Of a stretch of 64,000 bases of DNA, positions 27,627 through 37,170 are shown piece after piece. The stretch spans positions 23,178-87,177 of the forward strand of contig REEO01000041.1 of assembly GCA_007695035.1 (NCBI GenBank), given 5' to 3'. Under the pieces are notes generated by a model. That model saw nothing but the letters and a program-made list of their open reading frames with translations. It made no database searches and had not been told where the DNA came from. The position numbers and the translations under genes were made by a program. Origin of the DNA: Saprospirales bacterium (GTDB taxonomy: Bacteria; Bacteroidota; Bacteroidia; Chitinophagales; Saprospiraceae). How positions within the stretch are numbered: the first letter of the stretch is position 1; each line of letters opens with the position of its first letter.

Positions 27627-29405
27627 TCAAAACTCCACCTCCCTGAGTTGTGCCATTCCTTCAAAATACCCCGGCCTTTTTGCGGAAGTGATGAGCTGAA
27701 GCCGGGAATTCACCACCACTCTCTCGGTTGGTGCTACCAGCATAATCACTGGTTGATCTTCGAAAATTATCTCTTGAACTTCGCGGTAGAGCGACTTTAA
27801 GGCCTCCGGGTTTTCCTCCATCCTGATCCTGGTCATTAGGGAATCAGCAACCGGATTGGAATAAAGAGAGAGGTTGTTGCCGGCAGGTGCCCTGGAGTCC
27901 GTGTGCCAGTTTTGCTTCAGGTCGGGCAATGACAGGCTTTGTCTCAATACAAGCGGTGTCATTTGATATTCCCTGTTCATCATATCCTCCCGGATCAATC
28001 TGAATTCCCGGGTTCTGATATTGAAATCCACACCTATCCGCTCTCCTGTTTCTCTCATTAAGAGTGCCAAATTTTGTCCAATTTCTCCCGACGATACATC
28101 TATGGTTAGTTGCAGGTCCATGGGGCCTGAATCTGTGTCCTTGTCCCGGATTCCGTCCCCGTCAGAATCGGTCCAACCGGCCAATGTGAGCAAGCTATCC
28201 GCCTTTGATATACTGTATTTGATGGGCTTAAGTGACGAATTAAATTCCTCCTTGTTAGGGTGTACCACTGTAGGGGCAGGGATGGCAAAACCACCCATTA
28301 TTTCATCGATCACAAAATCGAGGTCTGTCATATGGGCCAACGCCCTTCTGACCTTTCTATTTCTAAGTATGGGGTCCTGATTATTTAGGACGAAGTAGTA
28401 AATTTGAAATAGAGGCGGTGTGTGGAAATCGAAACGGTCAGCGAAGTTATCATCGTTCTTCAATTCTCTGAAATACCGCGGAGGCAATTCACTGGCAATG
28501 TCGATACTTCCATCCTTCAATCCGCTGAGTGTAACCGCCTGGTCCGGGATGATAAGGTAGTGGATGCGCAAAGGTCCCGGGCGAAAAATCTCCTCCCCCC
28601 ACCAATCTTCCTTTCGCTCGAGGGTAATGCGCTGTCCTGATTCGAAGTTCACCAATCTATATGGTCCTGCTCCTTTAACCATTTCCGAACTGTAGGTAGC
28701 TGATGTAAACAACTCGGCAAAGGATGCCAGGGCATTTTCTTCACGGTCATCGAGAGAACCCTCTTCGTAGTTGAATAGTTGTTCCAGTTCCAGGTGGCGC
28801 ATCAATCCCCGTGGATCGTATATATGCTTAGGGTAAATGGGGAACCCGGCTGCCACCTCTATGCCATGAAGATAATCCGCATCTACCATCACCGTGAATT
28901 TTCGCTTGTTATTCGGATCAACTTCCACCCGGCGAAGGTGTTGGAGAAAACCCCTCCAGCTTGAGGCGGGGACTTTGGGATTCAGTGCTGCCTTCAGGGT
29001 GAAAATATAGTCGTCGGCAACAACAGGTCTCCCATCCGGCCACTCTGCCACCTCCCTGATTTCAAAAGTGAATGCCCGGGTTTTGTTACCGTCAATGATC
29101 TCACCATCCTCCACCTCCGGATGGTCTTTTGCCAACATGGGCACAAACTCCAGGGTTTGCGGGTCGTGGTCGAGCAGATACATAAAAATATTATTCTCAA
29201 TCTGGCTGGCATAGCCGCTGCGGGACAACATGGGATTGAGTCTTGTGGGATCGGCGGGAATTCTCACCCTCACTGTTTCAGGTGTTGCCCCTTCACTTAT
29301 TCCCTCCCTTTCTCCGGCTTCCGGACCACATGATTGAAGAGGTACAATTAGTGCCAGAGTCAGTACAAAGAGGATTGAGGTCTGTAGAATCCTGGTGAAA
29401 ATCAT
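27627..29405 (-). CDS. ABC transporter substrate-binding lipoprotein (SBP_bac_5/OppA type)
   Basis: 592 residues. Lipobox IVPLQSC (Cys26), then the family-5 fold: LNPMLSRSGYASQIENNIFMYL, VADDYIFTLKAAL, GAGPYRLVNFESGQRITLERK and RKVRRALAHMTD. A DSDGDGIRDKD loop, common in this family, may bind calcium. It would capture peptides at the outer face of the inner membrane. It heads the operon with two permeases; no ATPase gene follows, so the importer must borrow OppD/F encoded elsewhere. Confidence 0.93.
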   Translation of the reverse strand: MIFTRILQTSILFVLTLALIVPLQSCGPEAGEREGISEGATPETVRVRIPADPTRLNPMLSRSGYASQIENNIFMYLLDHDPQTLEFVPMLAKDHPEVEDGEIIDGNKTRAFTFEIREVAEWPDGRPVVADDYIFTLKAALNPKVPASSWRGFLQHLRRVEVDPNNKRKFTVMVDADYLHGIEVAAGFPIYPKHIYDPRGLMRHLELEQLFNYEEGSLDDREENALASFAELFTSATYSSEMVKGAGPYRLVNFESGQRITLERKEDWWGEEIFRPGPLRIHYLIIPDQAVTLSGLKDGSIDIASELPPRYFRELKNDDNFADRFDFHTPPLFQIYYFVLNNQDPILRNRKVRRALAHMTDLDFVIDEIMGGFAIPAPTVVHPNKEEFNSSLKPIKYSISKADSLLTLAGWTDSDGDGIRDKDTDSGPMDLQLTIDVSSGEIGQNLALLMRETGERIGVDFNIRTREFRLIREDMMNREYQMTPLVLRQSLSLPDLKQNWHTDSRAPAGNNLSLYSNPVADSLMTRIRMEENPEALKSLYREVQEIIFEDQPVIMLVAPTERVVVNSRLQLITSAKRPGYFEGMAQLREVEF

Positions 29406-29421
29406 TGCTATAGCATTTTCA

Positions 29422-29429
29422 CAAAAATA
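29422..29429 (-). promoter_or_regulatory. Promoter -7 box (TATTTTTG) of the peptide importer operon
   Basis: Exact TAnnTTTG match 16 bp before the ATG of the binding-protein gene. No clear -33 element at 19-20 bp. Confidence 0.45.
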
Positions 29430-29605
29430 GGAATAATATCGAAACCCGCTTTGGATGGTGGTTTAATTTGGTCACTTTTATTCGGTGATAATGCAGCTGG
29501 AACAGAAGTTTGCATACCCGGCATTTCTCATGACTTTAATGATATACATATCGCAACAATTGCGCCCCAATAATGCTTACTAACTGTAAACCAACTTACC
29601 ACAAC

Positions 29606-30526
29606 ATGTCTCTACAGGAAAAAAGTGTACTTATCGCAGGCGGTACCGGTCTTATTGGAACGCATTTATCTAACTATCTGACCCAGCAGGGCATGAAGGT
29701 TTCGCACTTGAGCAGAAGCAAGCAAAAGAACAGTCCATATATAACATTCACCTGGAATCCCGCAGAACACGAAATGGATACAGAGGCACTTCAGGGTGTG
29801 GATTATATCATCAATTTGGCAGGAGCCGGAGTTGCCGATGGCCGGTGGACGCGGGCCCGGAAAAAACTCATCCTTGAAAGCAGGCTCGACAGTGCTGCTA
29901 CCTTTGAAAAGCACCTCGCTGAAACCGGGATCAAACCCAGTGCCTATTTATCTGCCTCTGCGGTAGGTTACTATGGAGACAGGGGCGAGGAAATACTTAC
30001 CGAAGAATCAGAGCCTGGAACAGGTTTTCTCTCCGAAACTAGCGTTGCATGGGAAAAAGCTGCAGACGCCATCGAGAAATATTGTCAGGTGGTGAAAGTG
30101 CGGATTGGTTTGGTATTGAGTACCAAAGGAGGTGCTTTGCCCAGTATGGCCAATCCCCAAAAACTGGGTGTGGGTGCGCTCATGGGCAGTGGAAAACAAT
30201 TTTACCCCTGGATTCATATTCACGACATGGCTCGCATTTTTGAGTATCTGATGGAAAACCGGGACCTGAACGGGGTGGTAAATGGTACGGCACCAGTACC
30301 AGTGCGGCAGACTGACCTGGTCGATGCCATAAAAAAGGGTATGAACCGCCCTGCACTTAAATTACCGGCGCCTTCTTTTGTACTGAAAACCATGTTGGGT
30401 GAAATGGCCACTGCCGTATTGGATAGTACAAGGGCAGTTCCTGAGAAGCTCAATAAGGCAGGCTTTGAGTTCGAACACACAGAAATTATTGAAGCACTCA
30501 GACACCTCGTGGAAAACAAGATTTAA
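29606..30526 (+). CDS. TIGR01777 family NAD(P)-binding epimerase (extended SDR)
   Basis: 306 residues from ATG 29606; an ATG at 29573 would add 11 residues of non-family sequence. Rossmann motif VLIAGGTGLIGTHL, then YIINLAGAGVADGRWT, SASAVGYYGDRGEE (YxxxxD active-site region), VKVRIGLVLSTKGGALPSM and PWIHIHDMARIF. The C-terminal DUF1731-like end ALRHLVENK is present. These proteins are related to cell-division inhibitor SulA-annotated epimerases, but the substrate is unknown. Confidence 0.93.
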   Translation: MSLQEKSVLIAGGTGLIGTHLSNYLTQQGMKVSHLSRSKQKNSPYITFTWNPAEHEMDTEALQGVDYIINLAGAGVADGRWTRARKKLILESRLDSAATFEKHLAETGIKPSAYLSASAVGYYGDRGEEILTEESEPGTGFLSETSVAWEKAADAIEKYCQVVKVRIGLVLSTKGGALPSMANPQKLGVGALMGSGKQFYPWIHIHDMARIFEYLMENRDLNGVVNGTAPVPVRQTDLVDAIKKGMNRPALKLPAPSFVLKTMLGEMATAVLDSTRAVPEKLNKAGFEFEHTEIIEALRHLVENKI

Positions 30527-30657
30527 ATTCTGCTTCGGAGTAAATCAATTCCAGGGATTGCATGAACTGGAGAAAGTATGGAGTGCCAGAGGTCATTCTC
30601 TTTAGGGGAAGAGGAATAAATGATCCATTCATAAAATATTTTAGTAGGTCGTTGGCA

Positions 30658-30849
30658 TTATATAAAATCCAGTTCTTCCCATTCAGGTTCCAACATCATC
30701 CGGCTGCGCATGCAGATGTTAAAGGGATTATCATGGACCTTTTGATCTTCGGAATATTCCTGATTGACTCCATCGCTATTGTCTTCCAAAAAGAAGAAAT
30801 CCACTCCATCCAGAACCGATAATTGAAAGTAGGGTTTCAGCATAATCAT
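30658..30849 (-). CDS. Possible small acidic protein
   Basis: 63 residues, very acidic (DGVDFFFLEDNSDG, C-terminus EPEWEELDFI). A near-consensus -7 box (TATATTTT) lies about 35 nt upstream. A plus-strand ORF (30562-30822) overlaps it; that product is basic and hydrophobic without a signal, and looks less protein-like. I cannot assign a family. It is the only candidate gene in a 760-bp stretch. Confidence 0.35.
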   Translation of the reverse strand: MIMLKPYFQLSVLDGVDFFFLEDNSDGVNQEYSEDQKVHDNPFNICMRSRMMLEPEWEELDFI

Positions 30850-31287
30850 GCATTTTTGTGGTTAGCAATGAATCCGGTGAAAATATAAGCTCTTTAGCTA
30901 ATTCATGCCAATTATTTCCATAATATTTGTCACAAATATAGAGCTGGACTATTTAGCCGGGGTTAATCTCTTGTTATTACCCAGTTAAAAATATCCAGCG
31001 TAAAAAATTTCATTGAAACAATGCTTTTGGAGGTTATTCATCCAGAGTTTAGAAAATTCCTGGATTTAGAATGATATGTTGACAATAACTGGTTCGACAG
31101 ACCAAAATAAATTCCCGGAATTGTTTGCTATTGGTCTTAATTGGTGACTACAGATTGGCTATGGCTATTTTAATATCAGAAAAAAGTGTTTGTGACGTTT
31201 TAAATTCCCGGTAAAATACTGGGTAAAAGCTCAGCTAAGTATTACCTTTGGGGCCTTTTTAAGAAAAGTGATATAAATTATCAAGAC
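30850..31287. other. Intergenic region upstream of the baeRF3 gene
   Basis: No convincing ORF. It holds two copies of AAATTCCCGG, at about 31111 and 31202, the second about 40 bp upstream of the -7 box at 31243. This may be a regulatory region, or the string may be common in this genome. Confidence 0.4.
31243..31250 (+). promoter_or_regulatory. Promoter -7 box (TACCTTTG) of the baeRF3 gene
   Basis: Exact TAnnTTTG match, 37 bp before the ATG at 31288. No clear TTG at 19-20 bp. Confidence 0.5.
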
Positions 31288-32358
31288 ATGATAGAAAAAA
31301 CATTAAAGGAGATTAAGGATGTGTTGGAGTATCCGAGTGTGACTATTTTGATGAAAACGCATCGCACGCATCCCGAAAACAAAAAGGATGCAACCCGTCT
31401 GCGAAATTTGTTGAGAGATGCAGAAAACAGGTTGTTGGGTGACTTCAACAAGCGAGAGATTGATGGGCTGTTGAAAAACCTCAAAAAATACGAGGATGGA
31501 TTTGACCACAACCTGAATTTGGACAGTCTTGTGTTATTTGTAAATTCCGATACTGCCCGGCACGTCCGACTACCGATTGAGGTTGAGGAACGGGTGATTA
31601 TTGATAAGAACTTTGCCACCAGAGACCTGGTCAGGGCACTGCATAAAGAAGAGCACTACTACATATTGCGACTCAGCCAAAACAGTGTGAACCTCTTTGA
31701 AGCCTACAGTGATCGGCCGGTGAGAGAGGTGAATGAAGGAGAATTCCCCATGGAAAATGAATTGTACAATACCGATACTCTCAAAAGGTCAATGGCTGCC
31801 AAAGAGGACAACATGAGCAGAGAGTTTTTCAACAGAGTGGACAAAGCTTTTCAAAAGCTACACAATCAAGATCCACTCGGCGTTGTACTAGTGGGAGTGG
31901 ACCGCAATATCTCCTTCTTCAGAGAAGTAATGGACAACAGTCAGATTGTGATAGGTTCACTTATTAAGAACCTGGATCACAAAACCCCTTATCAGGTGGT
32001 TAAAGAAGTGTGGCCGGTGGCCCAGGAGGGAATCATAGAGAGGCGAAAAGAAGCTCTTGATAAGTTGGGAACTGCAATTGGACAAAACAAGTTTTCCACT
32101 GATCTCAACGATATATGGAAGATGGTCAATCAAGGTAGAGGCGATCTCCTACTGGTGGAAAACGATTACTTCCAGCCGGCTAAACTAGATGAGGACAATC
32201 GCTTAAAGCTAATGGAGCACCAGACAGAACCCGGAGTGATAGATGACATTGTTGATGAAATTATAGAAAGACATCTCAGTAAGGGAGGTACTATTACCTT
32301 TATGGATAATGGTCAGTTGAAAGATCATCAGGGGATCGCCCTTGTTTTGAGGTATTAA
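31288..32358 (+). CDS. Bacterial archaeo-eukaryotic release factor-like protein, family 3 (baeRF3)
   Basis: 356 residues, cytoplasmic. N-terminal VTILMKTHRTHPENKKDATRL and LRDAENRL, the middle YYILRLSQNSVNLFEAYSDR, and the C-terminal IDDIVDEIIERHLSKGG-T-I with a Rossmann-like L7Ae/eRF1-type third domain are typical of baeRF3. The family is related to eRF1 and Pelota and is thought to act on ribosomes under stress, but its role is not settled. It has its own promoter and a strong terminator. Confidence 0.8.
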   Translation: MIEKTLKEIKDVLEYPSVTILMKTHRTHPENKKDATRLRNLLRDAENRLLGDFNKREIDGLLKNLKKYEDGFDHNLNLDSLVLFVNSDTARHVRLPIEVEERVIIDKNFATRDLVRALHKEEHYYILRLSQNSVNLFEAYSDRPVREVNEGEFPMENELYNTDTLKRSMAAKEDNMSREFFNRVDKAFQKLHNQDPLGVVLVGVDRNISFFREVMDNSQIVIGSLIKNLDHKTPYQVVKEVWPVAQEGIIERRKEALDKLGTAIGQNKFSTDLNDIWKMVNQGRGDLLLVENDYFQPAKLDEDNRLKLMEHQTEPGVIDDIVDEIIERHLSKGGTITFMDNGQLKDHQGIALVLRY

Positions 32359-32401
32359 TACTTTGAGAATATAATGGGCCTTCCTCCTGAAGAGGAAAGA
32401 T

Positions 32402-32444
32402 AAAAAACCCGCTACCGCTAAAATGTTGGTAAGCGGGTTTTTTT
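32402..32444 (+). terminator. Rho-independent terminator after the baeRF3 gene
   Basis: AAAAAACCCGCT pairs with AGCGGGTTTTTT; an inner ACC/GGT extends the stem. A T-run follows the stem. It lies about 45 bp after the stop. Confidence 0.9.
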
Positions 32445-32797
32445 ATTCCAGAAATCTGTTGTAAAAAAGGAATGAATTCATTCAAAATTGCCGAATAATG
32501 GAGTCCTGGCGCCCAGGTGTATTTCTTTTCACAAGACGTCTTATCAAATATTAACCTAATGTTAATTGTTTTAATCTCCCCGAAGTAATCTAAAATACCC
32601 AATATCAACATTTAAAGCATTAATAATAATTTTAAATTGAAAATTTTACTCCACACTAATGCCTTAGAGCAGGATAAAATTTTATAGCTTTACGGAATTG
32701 TTAAGCAGCGGTTAAGTCCTGTTGAACGATTAGAAGGTAGTTGCGAGAAAAAGTATAGAAATGTAAATCATTCAGTTAGTCAATAAAAACTTAGCTT
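32445..32797 (+). other. Intergenic and leader region upstream of susC-like gene
   Basis: No ORF is supported. It holds a perfect 14-bp palindrome GAATGAATTCATTC (32470-32483), a small hairpin CCTGG-CGC-CCAGG (32505-32517), AT-rich sequence and a weak -7-like TAGCTTTA (about 32690), which would give a leader of about 100 nt. No exact TAnnTTTG box is present. Confidence 0.5.
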
Positions 32798-35749
32798 ATG
32801 AAACAACTTTTATTAATTGCGTTATCAGCTCTATTCTGTATGGGCTCCTTGCTGTCGCAGCAAACTGTAACAGGTACAGTTACTGATACAGATGGTGAGC
32901 CACTGATTGGGGCTTCAGTTAGTGTGCAAGGCACTACTGTTGGTACAATAACCGACCTGGACGGGAACTTTTCAATCGATGTCCCCGAACCGGAGTCTGT
33001 TATTGTTATTTCTTACACTGGTTATGAGACACAAAGGGTTGAATTGGAACCTGGTCAAACCGAACTAAGGATTGAATTGGGTGCTGATGTCCGATTAATT
33101 GACGAGGTTTTGGTCACTGGTTATCAACAGCAAGAGAGGGAGAGGATTACCGGCGCCATCTCCACGGTTGAAAGTGCCCGGATTGAGCAAGTACCGATTG
33201 CTTCATTTGACCAGATTCTTCAAGGAAGGTCAGCAGGTCTTATGATTCTTGGGGCAAGTGGACAGCCCGGTAGTACTGCGTCGCAGGTTTTGATACGAGG
33301 AACCGCAAGTAGCTCTAATAATCAACCACTCTTCATTGTGGATGGGGTTGCGGTAACTTCGGGGGTGTTCAATAGTTTGAATCCCAATGATATTGAAAAT
33401 GTCACTGTATTAAAGGATGCCTCATCTGCAGCTATCTACGGTGCAGCAGGTGCGAATGGTGTTATCATTGTGACAACAAAAGTACATGAAAGGGGGCAGC
33501 CAACACAGTTTACCTATAGAGGTTCTGTAGGTGTCAACAGCAATACCACCGGCAATTTTGATATGATGAATGCCCAGGAAAAACTGGATTTTGAAGAGCG
33601 CGTGATGGGAGGTCCTGGTTGGGTGTTTTCCCCAAACAATCCCAACTTTGAAGGCGATAATACTATCAGGGACAGTTTGGCTGCCATCAATACCAATTGG
33701 AGGGATGAGGTTTTGCAAACCGGTGTTTTCACTTCCCACGAATTGAGTATTTCAGGTGGTAACGAGCAATCTGATTTTTTTGTGTCCGGTCGCTACTACT
33801 ATGAGGAAGGACAGGTAGTGGGTTCAGATTTTGAGAGGGGAACAGTGAGATTTAATTTCAACCACAGGGCTAATGATTGGCTGCGAATGGGAGTTCGCTC
33901 CAATTTAGCCATTTCGGAGTCTAATTTTATTACCGCGGAAGGTGGGGTTAATCTAAACAACCCAATAGCTTTCGCCTACCTTGCAAATCCATATGAGCAA
34001 GTATTTTTGGACGATGGTTCCTATCAGGTTGGTGCAGTGGGTAGAAACTTCATTGAGGATACGGACTTAAACGAAAATATCACCCGTAGAACTTCGGCGG
34101 TAATCAGCAGTTATTTTGAGGCAGATATTTTGCCCAGACTTACTGCCAGAACCAATTGGGGTGTTCGATATCAAATCAATGAACGAGAGCGATATATTAA
34201 CCCTGAATCACTTTTATCAGCAACTGTTCAGGGGTCGCAAGGTTCACTTAACAGAGGACATGCGAAGGGTTTAAATCTCACCGGTACAACCACTTTGGCT
34301 TACAGTAGATTAATGGATGTTCATGAGTTCCGCCTTATGGGTGGACATGAGTACAGATCTATATCTAGCAGGAGTTTCAACTTCACTGGATTTGGATTGA
34401 CATCCGGGCTCAGGACACCGGCAGGTGTTACTCCGGGTACCGGAGACAATGGTTTCATTCCAACTGTAGGTGGTACTTATACTGAGCGTGCAATCAACTC
34501 CTTTTTTGGTGAGGTGAATTATACCTATGATTCTCGATACAATTTTTCAGGTTCATTGAGAAGAGATGGTTCGTCTGTGTTTGGTGAAGACAACAGATAT
34601 GGAAACTTTTTCAGTGCTGGTGTTAGTTGGAACATTTCAAGGGAGGCATTCTTCGATGTAGGTTGGTTGGATGATCTGAAACTCGCATTTAGCTACGGTG
34701 AGTTGGGTACGGAGCAACCGCTTGGAAATTATCAGGCAAGGACATTGTACAGTCCCGGTAGCTATGGTGATGCATCTGCCCTTATTCCTTCAAGCCCCGG
34801 TAACCCTGATTTGAGGTGGGAAACCGTTAAGGGATTCAATGTCAATCTGGAATTTGCGGCTATTTCAAACAGACTATTCGGAGAAATTAGCTTGTATTCT
34901 AATGAGTCCTCTGACATTCTCCTCGATCAGCGTATTCCACTGACTACTGGTTGGGAGACATCTCCGATAAATGCAGGGGACTTACGCAATAGAGGAATTG
35001 AGATAGAGCTTGAGGGAGTTGTTATTCGCACACCTGATTTTGCCTGGTCTGTAGGTGTTAATTACGCTTACAACGACAATGAAATTATAAGCCTGGGTCA
35101 GGTTTCCGAGTTTGAGGTGGGAACCAGTATTTGGAGAGAAGGTCTCCCCATTGGTACTCATTTCGAGGTAGAGTGGGCCGGAGTGGATCCAGCTACAGGG
35201 AATGCCCTTTATTTTGATTTGGATGGCAATATAACCAATGTTTATTCCAGTGCGAACAGAGTTGCACACGGTACTTACATACCGCCTCACAATGGAAGTG
35301 TCTTTACGGATATAAGTTACCGAAACTTCACTTTCTCTGCTTTGGGTGTGTTTGCAGCCGGACATGAGATCTTTAACAATCAGACCTTTTTCATAACCAA
35401 TCCGACATTCACCCAATTCAACCAAAGTAAGGATATGTTGGATGCATGGAGTCAGCCCGGTGATGTCACTAATATCCAAAGGTTGGACAGTCCCAGAAAC
35501 TTCTCCTCAAAGGATATAGAAAAAGCTGATTTCTTCAGATTGAGAAATGTTACTGTTGGCTACAACTTTGATGTGGACAACCTGGGAATTGGAAATGCCT
35601 TCCGCAGTTTGAGAGTTTATGCAATGGGTCAGAACCTGTTTACTGTTACTAATTTCACCGGATTTGATCCTGAGATTAATAATAATATTGCTCAGTTTGA
35701 ATACCCGCCACAGCGGACGTTTACTTTTGGAATTGACATAGGATTTTAA
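32798..35749 (+). CDS. SusC/RagA family TonB-dependent outer-membrane transporter
   Basis: 983 residues. Signal peptide to about residue 21 (SLLSQQ). Residues about 22-105 are the carboxypeptidase-regulatory-like domain (VTGTVTDTDGEPLIGASVSV), then the plug (IDEVLVTGYQQQERERITGA; PLFIVDGVAV; DASSAAIYGAAGANGVIIV) and the beta barrel, ending TFGIDIGF with a terminal Phe. It imports a ligand captured by the SusD-like lipoprotein, powered by TonB. It is first in an operon with susD-like and a third lipoprotein gene. No CAZyme or sigma/anti-sigma pair is adjacent, so the ligand is unknown. Confidence 0.96.
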   Translation: MKQLLLIALSALFCMGSLLSQQTVTGTVTDTDGEPLIGASVSVQGTTVGTITDLDGNFSIDVPEPESVIVISYTGYETQRVELEPGQTELRIELGADVRLIDEVLVTGYQQQERERITGAISTVESARIEQVPIASFDQILQGRSAGLMILGASGQPGSTASQVLIRGTASSSNNQPLFIVDGVAVTSGVFNSLNPNDIENVTVLKDASSAAIYGAAGANGVIIVTTKVHERGQPTQFTYRGSVGVNSNTTGNFDMMNAQEKLDFEERVMGGPGWVFSPNNPNFEGDNTIRDSLAAINTNWRDEVLQTGVFTSHELSISGGNEQSDFFVSGRYYYEEGQVVGSDFERGTVRFNFNHRANDWLRMGVRSNLAISESNFITAEGGVNLNNPIAFAYLANPYEQVFLDDGSYQVGAVGRNFIEDTDLNENITRRTSAVISSYFEADILPRLTARTNWGVRYQINERERYINPESLLSATVQGSQGSLNRGHAKGLNLTGTTTLAYSRLMDVHEFRLMGGHEYRSISSRSFNFTGFGLTSGLRTPAGVTPGTGDNGFIPTVGGTYTERAINSFFGEVNYTYDSRYNFSGSLRRDGSSVFGEDNRYGNFFSAGVSWNISREAFFDVGWLDDLKLAFSYGELGTEQPLGNYQARTLYSPGSYGDASALIPSSPGNPDLRWETVKGFNVNLEFAAISNRLFGEISLYSNESSDILLDQRIPLTTGWETSPINAGDLRNRGIEIELEGVVIRTPDFAWSVGVNYAYNDNEIISLGQVSEFEVGTSIWREGLPIGTHFEVEWAGVDPATGNALYFDLDGNITNVYSSANRVAHGTYIPPHNGSVFTDISYRNFTFSALGVFAAGHEIFNNQTFFITNPTFTQFNQSKDMLDAWSQPGDVTNIQRLDSPRNFSSKDIEKADFFRLRNVTVGYNFDVDNLGIGNAFRSLRVYAMGQNLFTVTNFTGFDPEINNNIAQFEYPPQRTFTFGIDIGF

Positions 35750-35765
35750 CCATAAAAAATAATAC

Positions 35766-37151
35766 ATGATGAATAAATACATAACATTACTAATTCTATC
35801 ATTCGCAGTCCTGTTTTACAGCTGTGATAGTGAACTCGACTTAGAGCCAAATGACTCCGTTTCATTGGAGTTTGACAAACTGGAAGATTTCGAGTTGACC
35901 TTAAATGGAGTCTATTCCAGCTTTACTGCAGCAAGTTACTACGGTGAATTGAAACTTGCGATGGAAGCCTGGGCCGGGGACGATTTGAAAATATCTCCTC
36001 AGAACAATGGTCAGGGAGCTTTCATTCACCATTGGAATTACACTTCAGGCGATCAGAATACTGAAGCCATTTGGGGAAGGATTTATACAACAATTTTTAG
36101 AGCAAACCTGATAATTAATAATTATGAGGGATTAACTCCCGAGGATGACATGGAGGCTCAAAGATTGAATGAGATTGTTTCTCAGGCCTATGGTTTGAGA
36201 GCATTGGCTCATTTCCATGCATATATGTTCTTCGGTGAAACGTACAATGATGGATCGGAATTGGCTGTTCCTTTTGTAACCGAGACCGGTATTGAGCAGA
36301 ATCCTCCCCGGGTTACCACCAATGAACTTTTTGGACAGTTAAAGTCCGATCTCAACCAGGCTATTGGATTGGCAAATCCCAATTTCCAGGTAAAAACTTT
36401 TGGACCCGCAGCCATGTACACCGTACTGGCTCATATTGCCCTGTTTGAAAGGGATTGGAATGGTGTAGTGAACCATGTCAACAATGCATTAGATGCCGGT
36501 GCTCCGGGGCTTGCCGATGCGTCAACTTACCTCAGTATGTGGAATGTTCAGGATATTGATGGTGGGGAGAACATCTTCAAGATCAACTTTGAGCCCACTA
36601 ATGCCCGTATCGGCGATATCTTTTACATTCCCAGTTTGGACGTTGGCTACTTTTGGGTGACTGATGATTTGCTGCAACTGTACGATCAGGATAACGATGT
36701 AAGGTTTGAAGCGTTTTTTGATCTATCAGACTTCCCGAGGGTTATAAAGTACGTTGGTAGCCCTCCAGCTAATCCCAATGTTGCAGACGCTAAAGTATAT
36801 AGAACTTCAGAGTTGTATCTAATGCGTGCTGAGGCAAACTATGAATTGGGTAATGATGGTGATGCCCTTGCGGATTTGGATGCGGTGAGAAGTGCTCGTA
36901 TAGAGGGCTTTTCTTCACCCGGTGAAACTGGCAGTGACTTGTTCGATGCTATAGTTACCGAACGCCGCAAAGAATTGGCCTTCGAAAGTAGAAGGTTTTT
37001 CGACATGAGACGTTGGAATATGCCAATTGATAGAATTGACTGTTTTGCCAATACCTGTTTCCTTGAGAATGACAATCATCGATTTGTCTTCCCAATACCT
37101 GAAGCAGAAATGTTTGCCAATGATGAAATGGTTCAGAATCCCGGTTATTAA
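35766..37151 (+). CDS. SusD/RagB family nutrient-binding lipoprotein
   Basis: 461 residues. Lipobox VLFYSC (Cys20), then the SusD helical fold: LEDFELTLNGVYSSF, AQAYGLRALAHFHAYMFFG (in slightly different wording at residues about 140-160), YRTSELYLMRAEANYELGN and ERRKELAFESRRFFDMRRW. It sits on the cell surface as the lid of the SusC channel. It starts 16 bp after susC. ATG 35766 and 35769 are both possible. Confidence 0.95.
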   Translation: MMNKYITLLILSFAVLFYSCDSELDLEPNDSVSLEFDKLEDFELTLNGVYSSFTAASYYGELKLAMEAWAGDDLKISPQNNGQGAFIHHWNYTSGDQNTEAIWGRIYTTIFRANLIINNYEGLTPEDDMEAQRLNEIVSQAYGLRALAHFHAYMFFGETYNDGSELAVPFVTETGIEQNPPRVTTNELFGQLKSDLNQAIGLANPNFQVKTFGPAAMYTVLAHIALFERDWNGVVNHVNNALDAGAPGLADASTYLSMWNVQDIDGGENIFKINFEPTNARIGDIFYIPSLDVGYFWVTDDLLQLYDQDNDVRFEAFFDLSDFPRVIKYVGSPPANPNVADAKVYRTSELYLMRAEANYELGNDGDALADLDAVRSARIEGFSSPGETGSDLFDAIVTERRKELAFESRRFFDMRRWNMPIDRIDCFANTCFLENDNHRFVFPIPEAEMFANDEMVQNPGY

Positions 37152-37170
37152 ACTCTAAAAAAATAATAAT

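Noticed and set aside
30562..30822. Plus-strand ORF of 86 codons after the epimerase gene
   Set aside because: No signal, family or promoter; it overlaps a slightly better minus-strand candidate.
32300..32611. Minus-strand ORF of 103 codons
   Set aside because: It runs through the baeRF3 terminator and the end of that gene; no family features.
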